Assembly: GCA_035566895.1 (NCBI GenBank)
Contig: DATMQA010000198.1
Span: 1 to 64,000 of the forward strand
DNA: 64,000 bases
DNA from: DATMQA01 sp035566895
GTDB taxonomy: Bacteria; Verrucomicrobiota; Verrucomicrobiia; Limisphaerales; UBA8199
Reading direction: 5' to 3'
The translations under genes were made by a program, and so were the position numbers. Under the pieces are notes generated by a model. It made no database searches, was not told where the DNA came from, and saw nothing but the letters and a program-made list of their open reading frames with translations. Of this stretch, positions 1 to 9,000 are shown in pieces. The first letter of the stretch is position 1; every line of letters starts with the position of its first letter.

Positions 1-470
1 AGCGTTTCAGCATTTCAGCTTTCCCTTGGGACGCCTGGGACGGTTTTGGGACTCTTTTGGGACGGTATTTTAACGCAAAAACCTCGGTAAATAGCGGCTT
101 GGGACGGTGGGACGGTATTTTTTCACCCCCTGTGCGCGCGCACGCTCCGCAGCCGCAACCATTCATCCATCATCCAGCATCCACCATCCTCCGTCCTGGG
201 ACGGTCGGCATTACTCCGGCAAACCCTCCTATCGGTCTGGATAGGTCGGGATTACTCAGGCACCGCCAGCCAAAAATCCGGACCCATCCGGACCCATCCA
301 CACCGAAATTGCTTTTCCAGACGCGTGGCCGACAAAATCAAAAATCAAAAATCAAAAACCCCACCTCAGTGAATCCCGCCTCCCGACACCTGCGGACACC
401 TACAGACGCCTGCGGTCACCAATAGACACCACAAACGCCTTTCGCGTGCGGCCCACCTCACCCCGCAACA

Positions 471-510
471 GCGGGTAACAGCGGGTAACCTCGGGTAATC
501 GCGGATAACC
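471..510. repeat. Four-copy tandem repeat, 10 bp unit
   Basis: Four consecutive imperfect copies of a 10-bp unit, GCGGGTAACA, GCGGGTAACC, TCGGGTAATC and GCGGATAACC, lie head to tail. The unit length is close to one helical turn. No gene starts nearby, so a regulatory role is not evident; slippage expansion in non-coding DNA is the simplest reading. Confidence 0.75.
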
Positions 511-680
511 GCGCCGCGTTCCCGGTCCGGCCTTTGCCCTATGGCGATCTACATCTACACCAAAACCTCCGTCGTTTGCTGCGGTCGGTTAAAACGAAAT
601 CAAACCAAATCAAGCCTGCTCAAGCCAAATCAAGCCACAAACGCCTCCCGCACTCGGAAAAGTTGCAGTTAATTTCACCT

Positions 681-720
681 GGTTTCACCAAATTTCACTT
701 GGTTTCACCAAATTTCACTT
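681..720. repeat. Perfect 20-bp direct tandem repeat
   Basis: The 20-mer beginning GGTTTCACCA and ending AATTTCACTT occurs twice in a row without a mismatch. A half copy lies just before it (671-680), and a diverged continuation lies after it (721-740, with a second GCAGTT word). It sits in the gene-poor left end and overlaps no credible gene. Confidence 0.8.
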
Positions 721-1202
721 GATTACGCCAAATTGCAGTTCGGCACTTTTTTGGGCTGAACTGAAATTTCCGTCAAACCGTGTGTCGACCCGCCATCAAA
801 GCCAAACAAAACCAATCAAAGCCAATCAACACCAAAAACCCTTTCTTTGGACCTTGGACTTTGCACTTTGGACTTTGGACTTGGCCCCCCGAAGTCACCA
901 GAAACCATCCGAACTGATCCGAAGCAATCCGAACTCTAAAATATTTTCTTCGGCGTTCGGAGCTCAGAGCTTGGTGTTCGGAATTTGATGTGTATGCTGG
1001 GGTAAGGGGAACTCGCCCGCTAAAAGCACGACGCCCACCCCTCAACCCACAACCGCCGAAAACGGTGAACCTTCAACTTTCAACTCCTCGCTCCCCTCCT
1101 TTACCTCCTTTTCAAAATCCGGAGTTTCCCCGCCTCGCAGCGGCACTGAAAGGAAGCAGCCGGCATTGACTCGAGCGCCGATTGGATTGATTATCGGTTA
1201 TC

Positions 1203-1550
1203 TTGTCTGCACTCGAAGTCATCATCAGACTGGCTGCGGTGGCGGTGCTATCGAGCTATCTATATCTCAAGCATCGTCAGAGAGTGCGTCGCCAGTGGGT
1301 AAATGGCTACCCCAAGGGGTACAATCCGGCGGAGTGGACCGGAAAGGGCATTGACGTAACCCCGATTAAGCCCGGCCTCGAGGACGTGCGCCGTGATTAC
1401 CTTGCTGCTCGATACACCGCCAGCGGCACTTTCTTTCACCGAAGCTTGCTCGGCTTGGCCCGGCGAACCGTCGCCGGCCTGGCTTTTTTCCACGACCGGG
1501 AACCGGCAGAACCTGGCTTGAGTTCAACCAGGGCATGGGAAAAAAGATAA
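1203..1550 (+). CDS. Possible small membrane-anchored hypothetical protein
   Basis: This 115-residue frame opens with a TTG codon. It begins with a plausible single membrane helix (roughly residues 4-22, aliphatic) followed by a basic patch, an arrangement typical of small anchored proteins. The rest has mixed, protein-like composition but no motif that I recognise. No clear Shine-Dalgarno sequence precedes the TTG, and an overlapping frame of 62 residues exists at 1166-1354. The downstream neighbour is the REP/transposase element on the other strand. It may be a real small gene or chance; I place it below even odds. Confidence 0.3.
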   Translation: MSALEVIIRLAAVAVLSSYLYLKHRQRVRRQWVNGYPKGYNPAEWTGKGIDVTPIKPGLEDVRRDYLAARYTASGTFFHRSLLGLARRTVAGLAFFHDREPAEPGLSSTRAWEKR

Positions 1551-1615
1551 GCAGGTTATACGGTGAGTTTCAGTTTCCGCCAGCGGGAAAAAATATAAGA
1601 TACAGACTTACGACC

Positions 1616-1690
1616 CTCTCATTAACACCCCGCTTCAGCGGGGTGTTGGTGCCGGGGAGGGAGTTGGAACCGTTTCAACGGTTTTGTCCT
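1616..1690. repeat. REP palindrome pair, left boundary of the transposase element
   Basis: Two perfect hairpins lie in a row. The first, 1624-1647, has 11-bp arms (AACACCCCGCT / AGCGGGGTGTT) around TC. The second, 1668-1683, has 7-bp arms (AACCGTT / AACGGTT), also around TC. The whole block reappears inverted at 2179-2251 on the far side of the transposase gene. This is the layout of REP sequences flanking a REP-associated tyrosine transposase. The 3' end of the transposase frame reads into this block. Confidence 0.8.
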
Positions 1691-2126
1691 CGCGCCACTC
1701 GAGCCCGTGCCGCTCGACCAGCGGTTTAAGCTCCTCAGCAAAACTGCGGTTCCGATGATGTTCCTCCTGCGTGGCAATGTACTTGGCCACTTCGGCCACG
1801 CCGGAATGTGAAACCGAAAAGACACCGTAGCCGCGGCCCCATGCAAATTTGCCCCGCCCCAGATTGCTGGTGTTGATCCAATGGGATGAACTGCCTTTGA
1901 AGAGTTGCACTATCTCTTCGAGGCACAGGTGAGTGGGCAGATCAACCAAGGCGTGGACGTGCTCGGGATTTACATAGTTGATCTTCATATAAAGTCCCTT
2001 TTCAGCCGCGTACCGCATCAAATACCCCGACAGCTTGGCTGCGGCGGGTTTCGATAGGAGGGGTCGCCGCTCCAAAGTGGCCCAAGTGATGTGCAGCCAC
2101 ACCCGTGAGTAGGAATGTAATGACAT
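1635..2126 (-). CDS. REP-associated tyrosine transposase (RAYT, Y1_Tnp family)
   Basis: A 163-residue single-domain HUH nuclease of the IS200/IS605 TnpA-like superfamily. An His-Val-His metal-binding motif sits in the context NPEHVHALVDLP. A catalytic tyrosine candidate follows in YIATQEEHH, with the aromatic-rich N-terminus (SYSRVWLHITWAT) usual for these proteins. I chose the internal Met at 2126, because the longer frame starts inside the right REP block. RAYTs are single-copy housekeeping-like transposases that cut REP hairpins in single-stranded DNA; they are not known to carry cargo. The gene lies between two inverted REP pairs, which is diagnostic. The last 12 or so residues are encoded by the left REP itself, so the natural C-terminus may be slightly shorter. 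Confidence 0.85.
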   Translation of the reverse strand: MSLHSYSRVWLHITWATLERRPLLSKPAAAKLSGYLMRYAAEKGLYMKINYVNPEHVHALVDLPTHLCLEEIVQLFKGSSSHWINTSNLGRGKFAWGRGYGVFSVSHSGVAEVAKYIATQEEHHRNRSFAEELKPLVERHGLEWREDKTVETVPTPSPAPTPR

Positions 2127-2178
2127 GTGGGATAAGTAAATTAGTAGTGTGAATCCAGCAAGCGGAAAATCCGTGCGA

Positions 2179-2251
2179 GAAACCGTTGAAACGGTTCTCG
2201 GCTCCTCCCCCGGCACGTTCACCCCGCTAAAGCGAGGTGTTAATGAGAATG
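2179..2251. repeat. REP palindrome pair, right boundary of the transposase element
   Basis: This block is the inverted counterpart of 1616-1690. It contains the AACCGTT/AACGGTT hairpin (2181-2196, loop GA) and a diverged version of the larger hairpin (about 2220-2242, with loop AA and one mismatched arm position). The linker between the two hairpins is also conserved as GTGCCGGGG on the reverse strand. Divergence between the two flanks suggests that the element is not recent. Confidence 0.75.
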
Positions 2252-2322
2252 CCCTTCGCGAAGAATTCTGTCCCAGCTTTGAAGCCTTGAATCGTACCTA
2301 ACCTTCTTCTTAACCTTAGCGC

Positions 2323-3459
2323 ATGTCATCCTGGTTTTGGCGCCTGTTGTGTGTCGCTGTGATCACCGGCAGTGCCCGCGCGTGGAGCTTTTCCCTTATC
2401 GCGTATAACGCCTACGGCGACAACCCCGCGGTCACCAACCCCGCCAGTTGGAGCACCAACGCCGCCCAGCTCCAGGCCCTCGGCCGCCAACTCATTTATC
2501 TCAACCCCGATGTCGTCACCTTCGTCGAAATCCCCCAGCCTTACTGCTACGAAATGCCGGATTTCGTCGCCGCTTACCTTCCCGGCTATTACCTGGCCAC
2601 CAATTCCATCGGCGACGGTTTCCTCATGAGCGCGGTGGTGAGCCGCTACCCGATTACCCGCTCGGCCAGTTACCTGCATGGCACCAGCCTCGCCCCCTTT
2701 GGCGCCGCCGGCCACAACTTCACCCGCGACCTCTTCGAAGCCCAGATTGCCCTTCCCGGTTTCTCCCAGCCGTTCCACTCGTTTGTGACCCACCTCAAAG
2801 CCAGCAGCGATGCCGTCAGCATGGCTCGGCGCGGGGCTGAGGCCGGCGCCATTTCCAACTTCTTCGTCACCACGTTCCTGCCCGGCACCAATGGCTCGCA
2901 CCCCTATACCTTATCCGGCGATTTCAACGAGGACATCAACCGCTCCTCCAACACCAATTATCCGATCCAGCGACTGGTCAACTCCGCGACCGGCCTGCAG
3001 CTCACCACCCCCGTTAATCCCTTGACTCCTCCCCCCAACAATGACCTCACCCTGGACATCCAAACCACCTTGACCGTACGGTTCGATTACATCCTGCCCT
3101 GTCCCCTGCTCTTCTCGAACATTGCCGGCAGCCAGGTCTTTCGCACCGACCTCCTGAGCCCCACCCCACCGGGATTGCTGAAGTTTGATGATCAGACCTC
3201 GTCGGACCACCTGCCGGTCATCATGAATTTCAATAACCCTTACAACCCGCCATTTCACGTGCTGTCAGTTCAGGTTACGAACCAAACCGTGGCGTTGACC
3301 TGGGAATCCTCCGCCGGCCGCCAATATGTCATATATGCCTCTGCCGACCTGGCGAGTTGGTCGCCGCTGGCCACGAACACGGCCACAGGCCCCAACCTGG
3401 CCTTCAGCACGGCGGCAACTCCCGGCAAACGATTCTTCCGGATTTACCGCGTGCCCTGA
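2323..3459 (+). CDS. Secreted endonuclease/exonuclease/phosphatase-family protein
   Basis: The 378-residue product starts with a signal peptide (about residues 1-20, ending SARA). An EEP (DNase I-like) phosphohydrolase domain follows to about residue 305. Family landmarks are visible: the metal-ligand Glu in VTFVEIPQ, the GDFNED motif for Asp and Asn, and the terminal SDHLPV motif with the catalytic His. A C-terminal module of about 70 residues (VALTWESSAGRQYVIYAS...) resembles the Fn3/Immunoglobulin-like tails repeated in other secreted proteins of this window (for example at 31350 and 47176). The substrate is open: nucleic acid, a phospholipid or an inositol phosphate are all possible for this superfamily. 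It stands alone between the RAYT element and the MFS gene. Confidence 0.8.
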   Translation: MSSWFWRLLCVAVITGSARAWSFSLIAYNAYGDNPAVTNPASWSTNAAQLQALGRQLIYLNPDVVTFVEIPQPYCYEMPDFVAAYLPGYYLATNSIGDGFLMSAVVSRYPITRSASYLHGTSLAPFGAAGHNFTRDLFEAQIALPGFSQPFHSFVTHLKASSDAVSMARRGAEAGAISNFFVTTFLPGTNGSHPYTLSGDFNEDINRSSNTNYPIQRLVNSATGLQLTTPVNPLTPPPNNDLTLDIQTTLTVRFDYILPCPLLFSNIAGSQVFRTDLLSPTPPGLLKFDDQTSSDHLPVIMNFNNPYNPPFHVLSVQVTNQTVALTWESSAGRQYVIYASADLASWSPLATNTATGPNLAFSTAATPGKRFFRIYRVP

Positions 3460-3540
3460 TCAGGAATGATCCGGGTTGCCAGCCACCCTTGAGCTCGCGA
3501 TACTGGGCGGACAGCCCGGACCAATGAAAATCTTCGTCGA

Positions 3541-4896
3541 ATGACCCCGCCACACGCATCGCCACCTGCGCTAGACCCTTCCTCTGTCCGCGCTCCAGGG
3601 CGGTGGTATGCCGAAGTCACTTCCTATCAATGGCTCGTGCTGATCATCGCTTCGGCCGGTTGGATTTTCGACGCTTTCGAAGGCCAAATCTTCAACATCA
3701 CCCGCAACCAGCTTTTGGCCGACCTCCTCAAAGCCAACGGCACGGATGCCGCCATCAAGAATTACGGCGATGTTTTCCTGGCTGTGTTTCTGGCCGGCGG
3801 CACCCTCGGCGGGCTGCTGTTCGGCTCGCTGGCCGATCGCTGGGGGCGCCGCCCCATGATGGCGGTGACCATTCTGATGTATTCGCTTTTTTCGGGCCTG
3901 ACTTTTTTTGCGCAGTCGCTGTGGCAGATCGGTGTGGCGCGGTTTCTCGTGGCGATGGGAGTTGGCGGCGAATGGGCCGTGGCGGCGAGCCTCGTGGCGG
4001 AGGTCTTTCCACAGCAGGCACGGGCATATGCTTCCGGGATCTTTCATGCGACCAGCGTTTTGGGCGTGTGGTCCGCGGCGCTGGCGGGCCTGGCAGTGGG
4101 CGCACAGTGGCGGTATGTGTATGTCATCGCGCTGGTTCCGGCGCTGCTGGTGTTTTGGGTGATGGCGAGCATCAAAGAACCGGAAAGCTGGTCCCGGCTG
4201 GCGACCGACGCAAAACGGCCCGCTGGGACAGGAGAGCCCCACCTCCATGGCGCTTTGAAGCTGGGAAGTTTTCGCGACCTGCTGGGCAACCCGCGTTGGC
4301 GCGGCCGCGCTCTGCTGGGCATGTTGCTGGCGGCGGTCGGGCTGGGCACCTTCTGGGGCGTGACGGTCGCCGGCCAGGACCTGGCCAGGGAGCTGTTGTT
4401 GCGGCAGGGCGTGGCTCCACTGAAAGCAGCCGAGCAGGCCAAATTTGCCTATGGCATTGTCGAGGTCGCCGGCATGGGCCTGGGCCTGCTGGCCTTTGGG
4501 CCGCTGTGTGTGCGGTTCGGCCGCCGGCGGGCGTTTGCGTTTACGCAAGCGGCCGCTTTTCTGATTGTACCGGTGACGTGTTTCCTCCCCACTACCTACG
4601 GCCAGCTTTTGGTGCTCCTGCCCGTGTTCGGATTCCTGACTGGCGGCATCCAGTCCGGTTACGCCGTTTATTTCCCCGAATTGTTTCCGACGCATCTGCG
4701 CGCTACGGGCGCGGGGTTCTGTTTCAATGGCGGACGCATCCTCGCCGCGCTGGCGCTGATGGTCTCGGCGAAACTTAAATCACTGCCCGGGATAGACCTG
4801 CGTTTAGCCATCACCCTGCTGGGCCTGCTGTTCCCGCTGGGAGTGCTCATCGTGCTGGCGATGCCGGAAACCAAGGACCAGGCCTTGCCGGAATGA
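3541..4896 (+). CDS. MFS transporter, sugar/organic acid:H+ symporter type
   Basis: A 451-residue major facilitator with about twelve hydrophobic segments. The loop 2-3 signature is clear (GSLADRWGRRPMM), and its repeat appears in the second half as CVRFGRRRAFAF. The acidic residues in the first helix (IFDAFEGQ) and the GVGGEWAVAASLVAE segment resemble proton-linked transporters of sialic acid, aromatic acids and sugar acids. It probably imports a carbohydrate-derived solute across the inner membrane. The next gene, a Gfo/Idh/MocA oxidoreductase 67 bp downstream on the same strand, is likely co-transcribed and may act on the same compound. The substrate cannot be assigned from sequence alone. 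Confidence 0.85.
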   Translation: MTPPHASPPALDPSSVRAPGRWYAEVTSYQWLVLIIASAGWIFDAFEGQIFNITRNQLLADLLKANGTDAAIKNYGDVFLAVFLAGGTLGGLLFGSLADRWGRRPMMAVTILMYSLFSGLTFFAQSLWQIGVARFLVAMGVGGEWAVAASLVAEVFPQQARAYASGIFHATSVLGVWSAALAGLAVGAQWRYVYVIALVPALLVFWVMASIKEPESWSRLATDAKRPAGTGEPHLHGALKLGSFRDLLGNPRWRGRALLGMLLAAVGLGTFWGVTVAGQDLARELLLRQGVAPLKAAEQAKFAYGIVEVAGMGLGLLAFGPLCVRFGRRRAFAFTQAAAFLIVPVTCFLPTTYGQLLVLLPVFGFLTGGIQSGYAVYFPELFPTHLRATGAGFCFNGGRILAALALMVSAKLKSLPGIDLRLAITLLGLLFPLGVLIVLAMPETKDQALPE

Positions 4897-4963
4897 TGGT
4901 TGCCAGGCCCGGGAAATCCTTTCGTCCACCAATTATGACACACGCCGACAACACCCGCGCCGC

Positions 4964-5989
4964 ATGAAGAAAGTCCGTTTCGGTCTGATCGGTTTCGGGG
5001 CGTGGGGCCAGCATCACGCCCGGGCGATTGCTGAGTGTCCCAACGCGGAATTGGCCGCCATCGCGGTGCGTTCGCCGGCCGCTCAAGCCGAAGCGCGCCG
5101 CCTCCACCCCGCCGCCGAAGTATTCGGCAATTATCGCCAACTGCTGGCCCGGTCCGACGTGGAGGCGGCCGATGTCGTCCTGCCGACCGACCTGCATTTC
5201 GCCGTTGCCGCCGATGCGCTCCGCGCCGGAAAGCATCTCCTGCTCGAAAAACCGATGGCGCTGACGCTGGCGGAGTGCGACGAATTGATCCGGCTGGCGC
5301 GCCAGGAAGGCCGGTTGCTTGCCATTGGACATGAGTTCCGGCTGTCGTCACTTTGGGGCAAGGTGAAGGAACTGATCGCGGCCGGCGCCATTGGCGAACC
5401 GCAATATGCCTTGATCGAGTTGTGGCGCAACCCCTACCGGCAGGGCGCCGACGGGTGGCGGTATAACATTCAGCGGGTGGGCAACTGGATTCTGGAAGAA
5501 CCGATCCATTTCTTCGATCTGGCCCGCTGGTATTTTTCCGGTCTGGGCAATCCTGTCAGCATTTACGCGCGCGCGAACGCGCGGCGGCCCGACCACCCGG
5601 AACTGCAGGATAATTTCAGCGCGATTGTCAATTTCGCGCGCGGGGCGTACGCCGTCATCTCGCAGACGTTGAGCGCCTTCGAGCACCACCAGGTCGCTAA
5701 GGTCACCGGGACACGCGGGGCGCTCTGGGCCAGTTGGAGTGGCGCGATGGACCGGACGTTTCATCCGACGTTTTCGCTGAAGCATTTCGATGGGGAAAAA
5801 CACGCGGATATCGCGATCCCCAAAGCGACTGGGGAAGTCTATGAACTGGCGGAGGAGATTGCGATGCTGGCGGGGGCAGTTCGCGAGAACAAGCCGCTGG
5901 CCGCCACGGGCGAAGACGGCATGTGGTCGGTGCGCCTGTGTCTCAAAGCGCAGGAATCCGTCGAGCGCGGGTGCGTCGTGCCGCTCTGA
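4964..5989 (+). CDS. Gfo/Idh/MocA-family NAD(P)-dependent oxidoreductase
   Basis: The 341-residue product has the two-domain layout of the family. An N-terminal Rossmann fold carries the nucleotide-binding GFGAWG motif (residues 9-14), and the classic EKPMALT segment supplies the catalytic Lys. A C-terminal alpha/beta domain includes the GEPQYALIELWRNPY region. These enzymes oxidise or epimerise sugars, inositols and related polyols. It follows the MFS gene closely, so uptake and first oxidation of one substrate is the likely pairing. It converges on the minus-strand operon, whose last gene ends only 28 bp away. Confidence 0.88.
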   Translation: MKKVRFGLIGFGAWGQHHARAIAECPNAELAAIAVRSPAAQAEARRLHPAAEVFGNYRQLLARSDVEAADVVLPTDLHFAVAADALRAGKHLLLEKPMALTLAECDELIRLARQEGRLLAIGHEFRLSSLWGKVKELIAAGAIGEPQYALIELWRNPYRQGADGWRYNIQRVGNWILEEPIHFFDLARWYFSGLGNPVSIYARANARRPDHPELQDNFSAIVNFARGAYAVISQTLSAFEHHQVAKVTGTRGALWASWSGAMDRTFHPTFSLKHFDGEKHADIAIPKATGEVYELAEEIAMLAGAVRENKPLAATGEDGMWSVRLCLKAQESVERGCVVPL

Positions 5990-6016
5990 TTCGACTGGCG
6001 GCGGGCCTCTGTTTTT

Positions 6017-9000
6017 CTATGGGAACACTAGCCGGAAAAAGACGCTGCCGCTCGTTGAGTCGATGGGGATGGTGACCTGGTTGGTAGCCGCCGAAGACGG
6101 CTGGGTTACCCAATTGGTGCCCAGGCCCGCGCTGGGCGGGTTCGTTTGCACTTGCAGAGCCCAACCCAGATGATCATTGGGCCAGGCGAGTTGTACCTGG
6201 CCGGCACCGGCCACGAAGACAAGTTGAGGCGGGGACAGCGAAACCGGCTGACCAACGACATTGAATTCGTGAATACTCCACCACAATCCCGAAACGCTTC
6301 CGGTTTGCGTCACCCGGATATACCGCGCTGTCTGGGGCGGGAATGTAATCAGTGTCAGAGCGGAAGTTCCAGCGCCGGTAGCCACCGGAGTGCCCCAGTT
6401 GCTGCCATCCTTGGAAACATTCACCTGGTAGCCGCGCGGATAATCGCTGGACGAACTGCCGGCATCGAGCGACAACTCGTAACAAATGTTGGTCCCATTC
6501 ATATCTACCTGGAACCATTGCCCGTTCATCTGCGGTGCCCCGGTGGACCATCGAGTGCTGATATTGCCATCAATCGCGTATGCAGGCGAGCCGCCGGATT
6601 CGGTGGACGAAGCGCTGGCCACCCAGCCGGCGCGGTTCAGGGCGCCAGGGATGGCGCTGACCTGCGCGGAATTTGTGCTTTCGCCCGCCGGGTTGAGCGC
6701 GGTCACCACGTAATAATAGGTCGTCCCGTTCGTCAGGTTGAGGTTGGTATAACTCAACCCCGTTGTATTGGTCGCAACGAACCCGTATGGCCCGCCGTTG
6801 ATGGTGGACCGTTTGACATTGTACGCGGTTGCTCCGGCCGAGGCGGCCCAACTCAGGATGACTTGCGAATTGCCGGGGGACGCGGTCACGCCGCCGGGCG
6901 GAGGCGGCGCGACGCCGGTGACGAATCCAACCGTGAACGATTCCTGCGTGCCAACCGTCGTGGACTTGGCGATCAGCACGTTGCCATTCAGGCTGTCCAC
7001 GGTCACGTACTTGCCATTGTTCATCGCTCGCAGCCCGATGTTGCCGTTGCCGGCATCCACCTCGGTGAAAGTTTCCCATAAGCCGACGCCGGTTCGGTTG
7101 GCTACCAACGGGGAGTTGCCGTTGTTCTCCGCGCTGACGTAATTGCTGTTGGCCAGGGACAGCAGCGCAATGTTCCCGCCGCCGGCAGCCACAATCTGGA
7201 ACTGTTGCGGGGCGCTGATCGCCACTCCTTCGGCAAACAGCAGATTGGTGTGGCTGCTGTCCTCGGTGACGTATTTGCCGTTGCCCAGTGCGCTTAGCGA
7301 ATAGACGTCACCGGTAACCAGTTGATGAGAAGGCGCCGGAGGAGCGTAATAAAAAGCGAAATACTCCACATGGCACAGGTCTCCGCTGCCGCCGGAAAAT
7401 ACCAGGTAAACGGTGTGGGTCCCGCTGGCGCCGCTGATGCCGCAATACGCATTGGCGTATGCTTGCGAACCACCCGTAACCGGGATGGAGCAGGTCCCGA
7501 TCAGGGTGCCACTGATGCTGTCAAGGTGAATTTGAACACTGCTTCCGGAATTTGTGCTGGCGACTCTGGCAACGAAAGTGTTTATGCCGTTGAGATTGAC
7601 ATTGTTGTAGGCCACCCAATCCCCAGCGGTAATGTTGCCGAGGTCCTGTCCGCCTTCGCTGCAAGTCTCAGGCACGACGCCCGACCTATTATTGTAACCG
7701 GTCGCGGCTGACGGGATAATGCCGGCGTAGGCGACTGAACTGTTGGTAAATACCACGTGCCCGGCTTTGAGGCTCGACACGCTGTTGGAATAGATGAGGG
7801 CGCTCCCCATGACGCCGGAACCCAGGTCCGGCGGCCCGATGGCGATGGCATCCAGCCCGGGGTTTATAATGGTATTACGCTGGAGGACAATATTTGTGCT
7901 GGTGGAAAAGCCGACCGCATCATAGAGCGCATCAATGATGGTATTGTAAGCGCAATAGGCATTGGCAACGGTTCCCACGCCCTGGCCGTCGCCGCCGTTG
8001 CCAATCATCAGCGCCTGCTGTTGTTGGTTGTAGCCGTTGCCGCCGCAACGCAATACGGTATTTCCTGTGACTGTGGCCGACAGGAGATCCGAGCCGTTGA
8101 CGCCAAACTTCATTACCCCGAGACCGGTATATCTGGCCGTGTCGCAAAGAAGGTTATTCGTCACCAGATCATTGATGCCTCCGTAAATACCGATGCACTT
8201 GCCGCCCCACGGCGCCACTGCGGTGTTGTTGATATACGTGATGTTGCTCATCATCGTGTAGTAATAAGTCGTCGAGCCATAGGTATTATAGTTTACCGAG
8301 TTGATGGCCATCGCGTCGTCGCCGGTGCCGCGAACAAAGTTGTTCGAGTAGGTCAGGTTCATTCCCAGCCCGTTGTCGCTCTGCACATTGTTGAAATTGC
8401 CGCCATCAGACCAAACGCTTAAGACGCGGCAATTGCGCGCGGTTCCCCCGACGCCGGCACACCAGAAGGCCGAAGTCACATGTTGAATCCAGACGTTGTC
8501 CACCACCCAGTTGGTGCCGTAGAAATTGACGGCGCCGTTATTGTTATTGCCGGCCCGGCTCGACCCGTTGCAATCCAGCGACACATTCGACAAGGTGCAG
8601 GAAATGGTGGTGATGATGTTGGCCACGCCTTGTGAATTATTGACCGGGGTAACGCGATAGAGGGTGCTGTACCAAGGGCCCGCGCCCAGTATGGTTATTC
8701 CCGCAGCGTTCAGTCCGCCGTGGATGGCACTGAAGTAATACGTCCCCGCGGGAATCCATGCGAGCCTCCCCTGGGCGCGCGCGGCGCTGAAGCAATTGTT
8801 GATCGCCGTCGTATTGTCCGCTCCGATGTTGTTCGATACCGCGCCATAACTGAGGATGGACAGGGAGTTGGCCGGCTGACCCAACGGCGGGGGCGGCGTT
8901 TCAAGATCCACGACGTCGATGTCGTAAAAGGCCGCCGTGTTCGCTGCATCCATCTGGAACCGGAGCGCGTCCCCGGGAGCGATTGGCGCGCCGGTAACGA

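Larger units (their letters stand above)
1..1202. other. Gene-poor stretch rich in short degenerate repeats
   Basis: I see no convincing gene here. Short open frames exist on both strands, but their translations are Pro/Ser/Arg-rich low-complexity text without any domain. The DNA is built from short words repeated imperfectly: GGGACGGTATTTT at about 59-71 and again near 109-121, runs of AAAATC near 335-357, CGGACCCATC words near 280-300, and GGACTTT words near 850-885. Two stretches are true tandem repeats and are listed separately. A GTGCGCGCGCAC palindrome lies near 131-142. Such stretches look like decayed intergenic DNA rather than a regulatory region. Confidence 0.6.

Noticed and set aside
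57..425. Open frame of 122 residues at the left end
   Set aside because: Pro/Arg/His-rich text built from the local DNA repeats, no domain and no ribosome-binding site.
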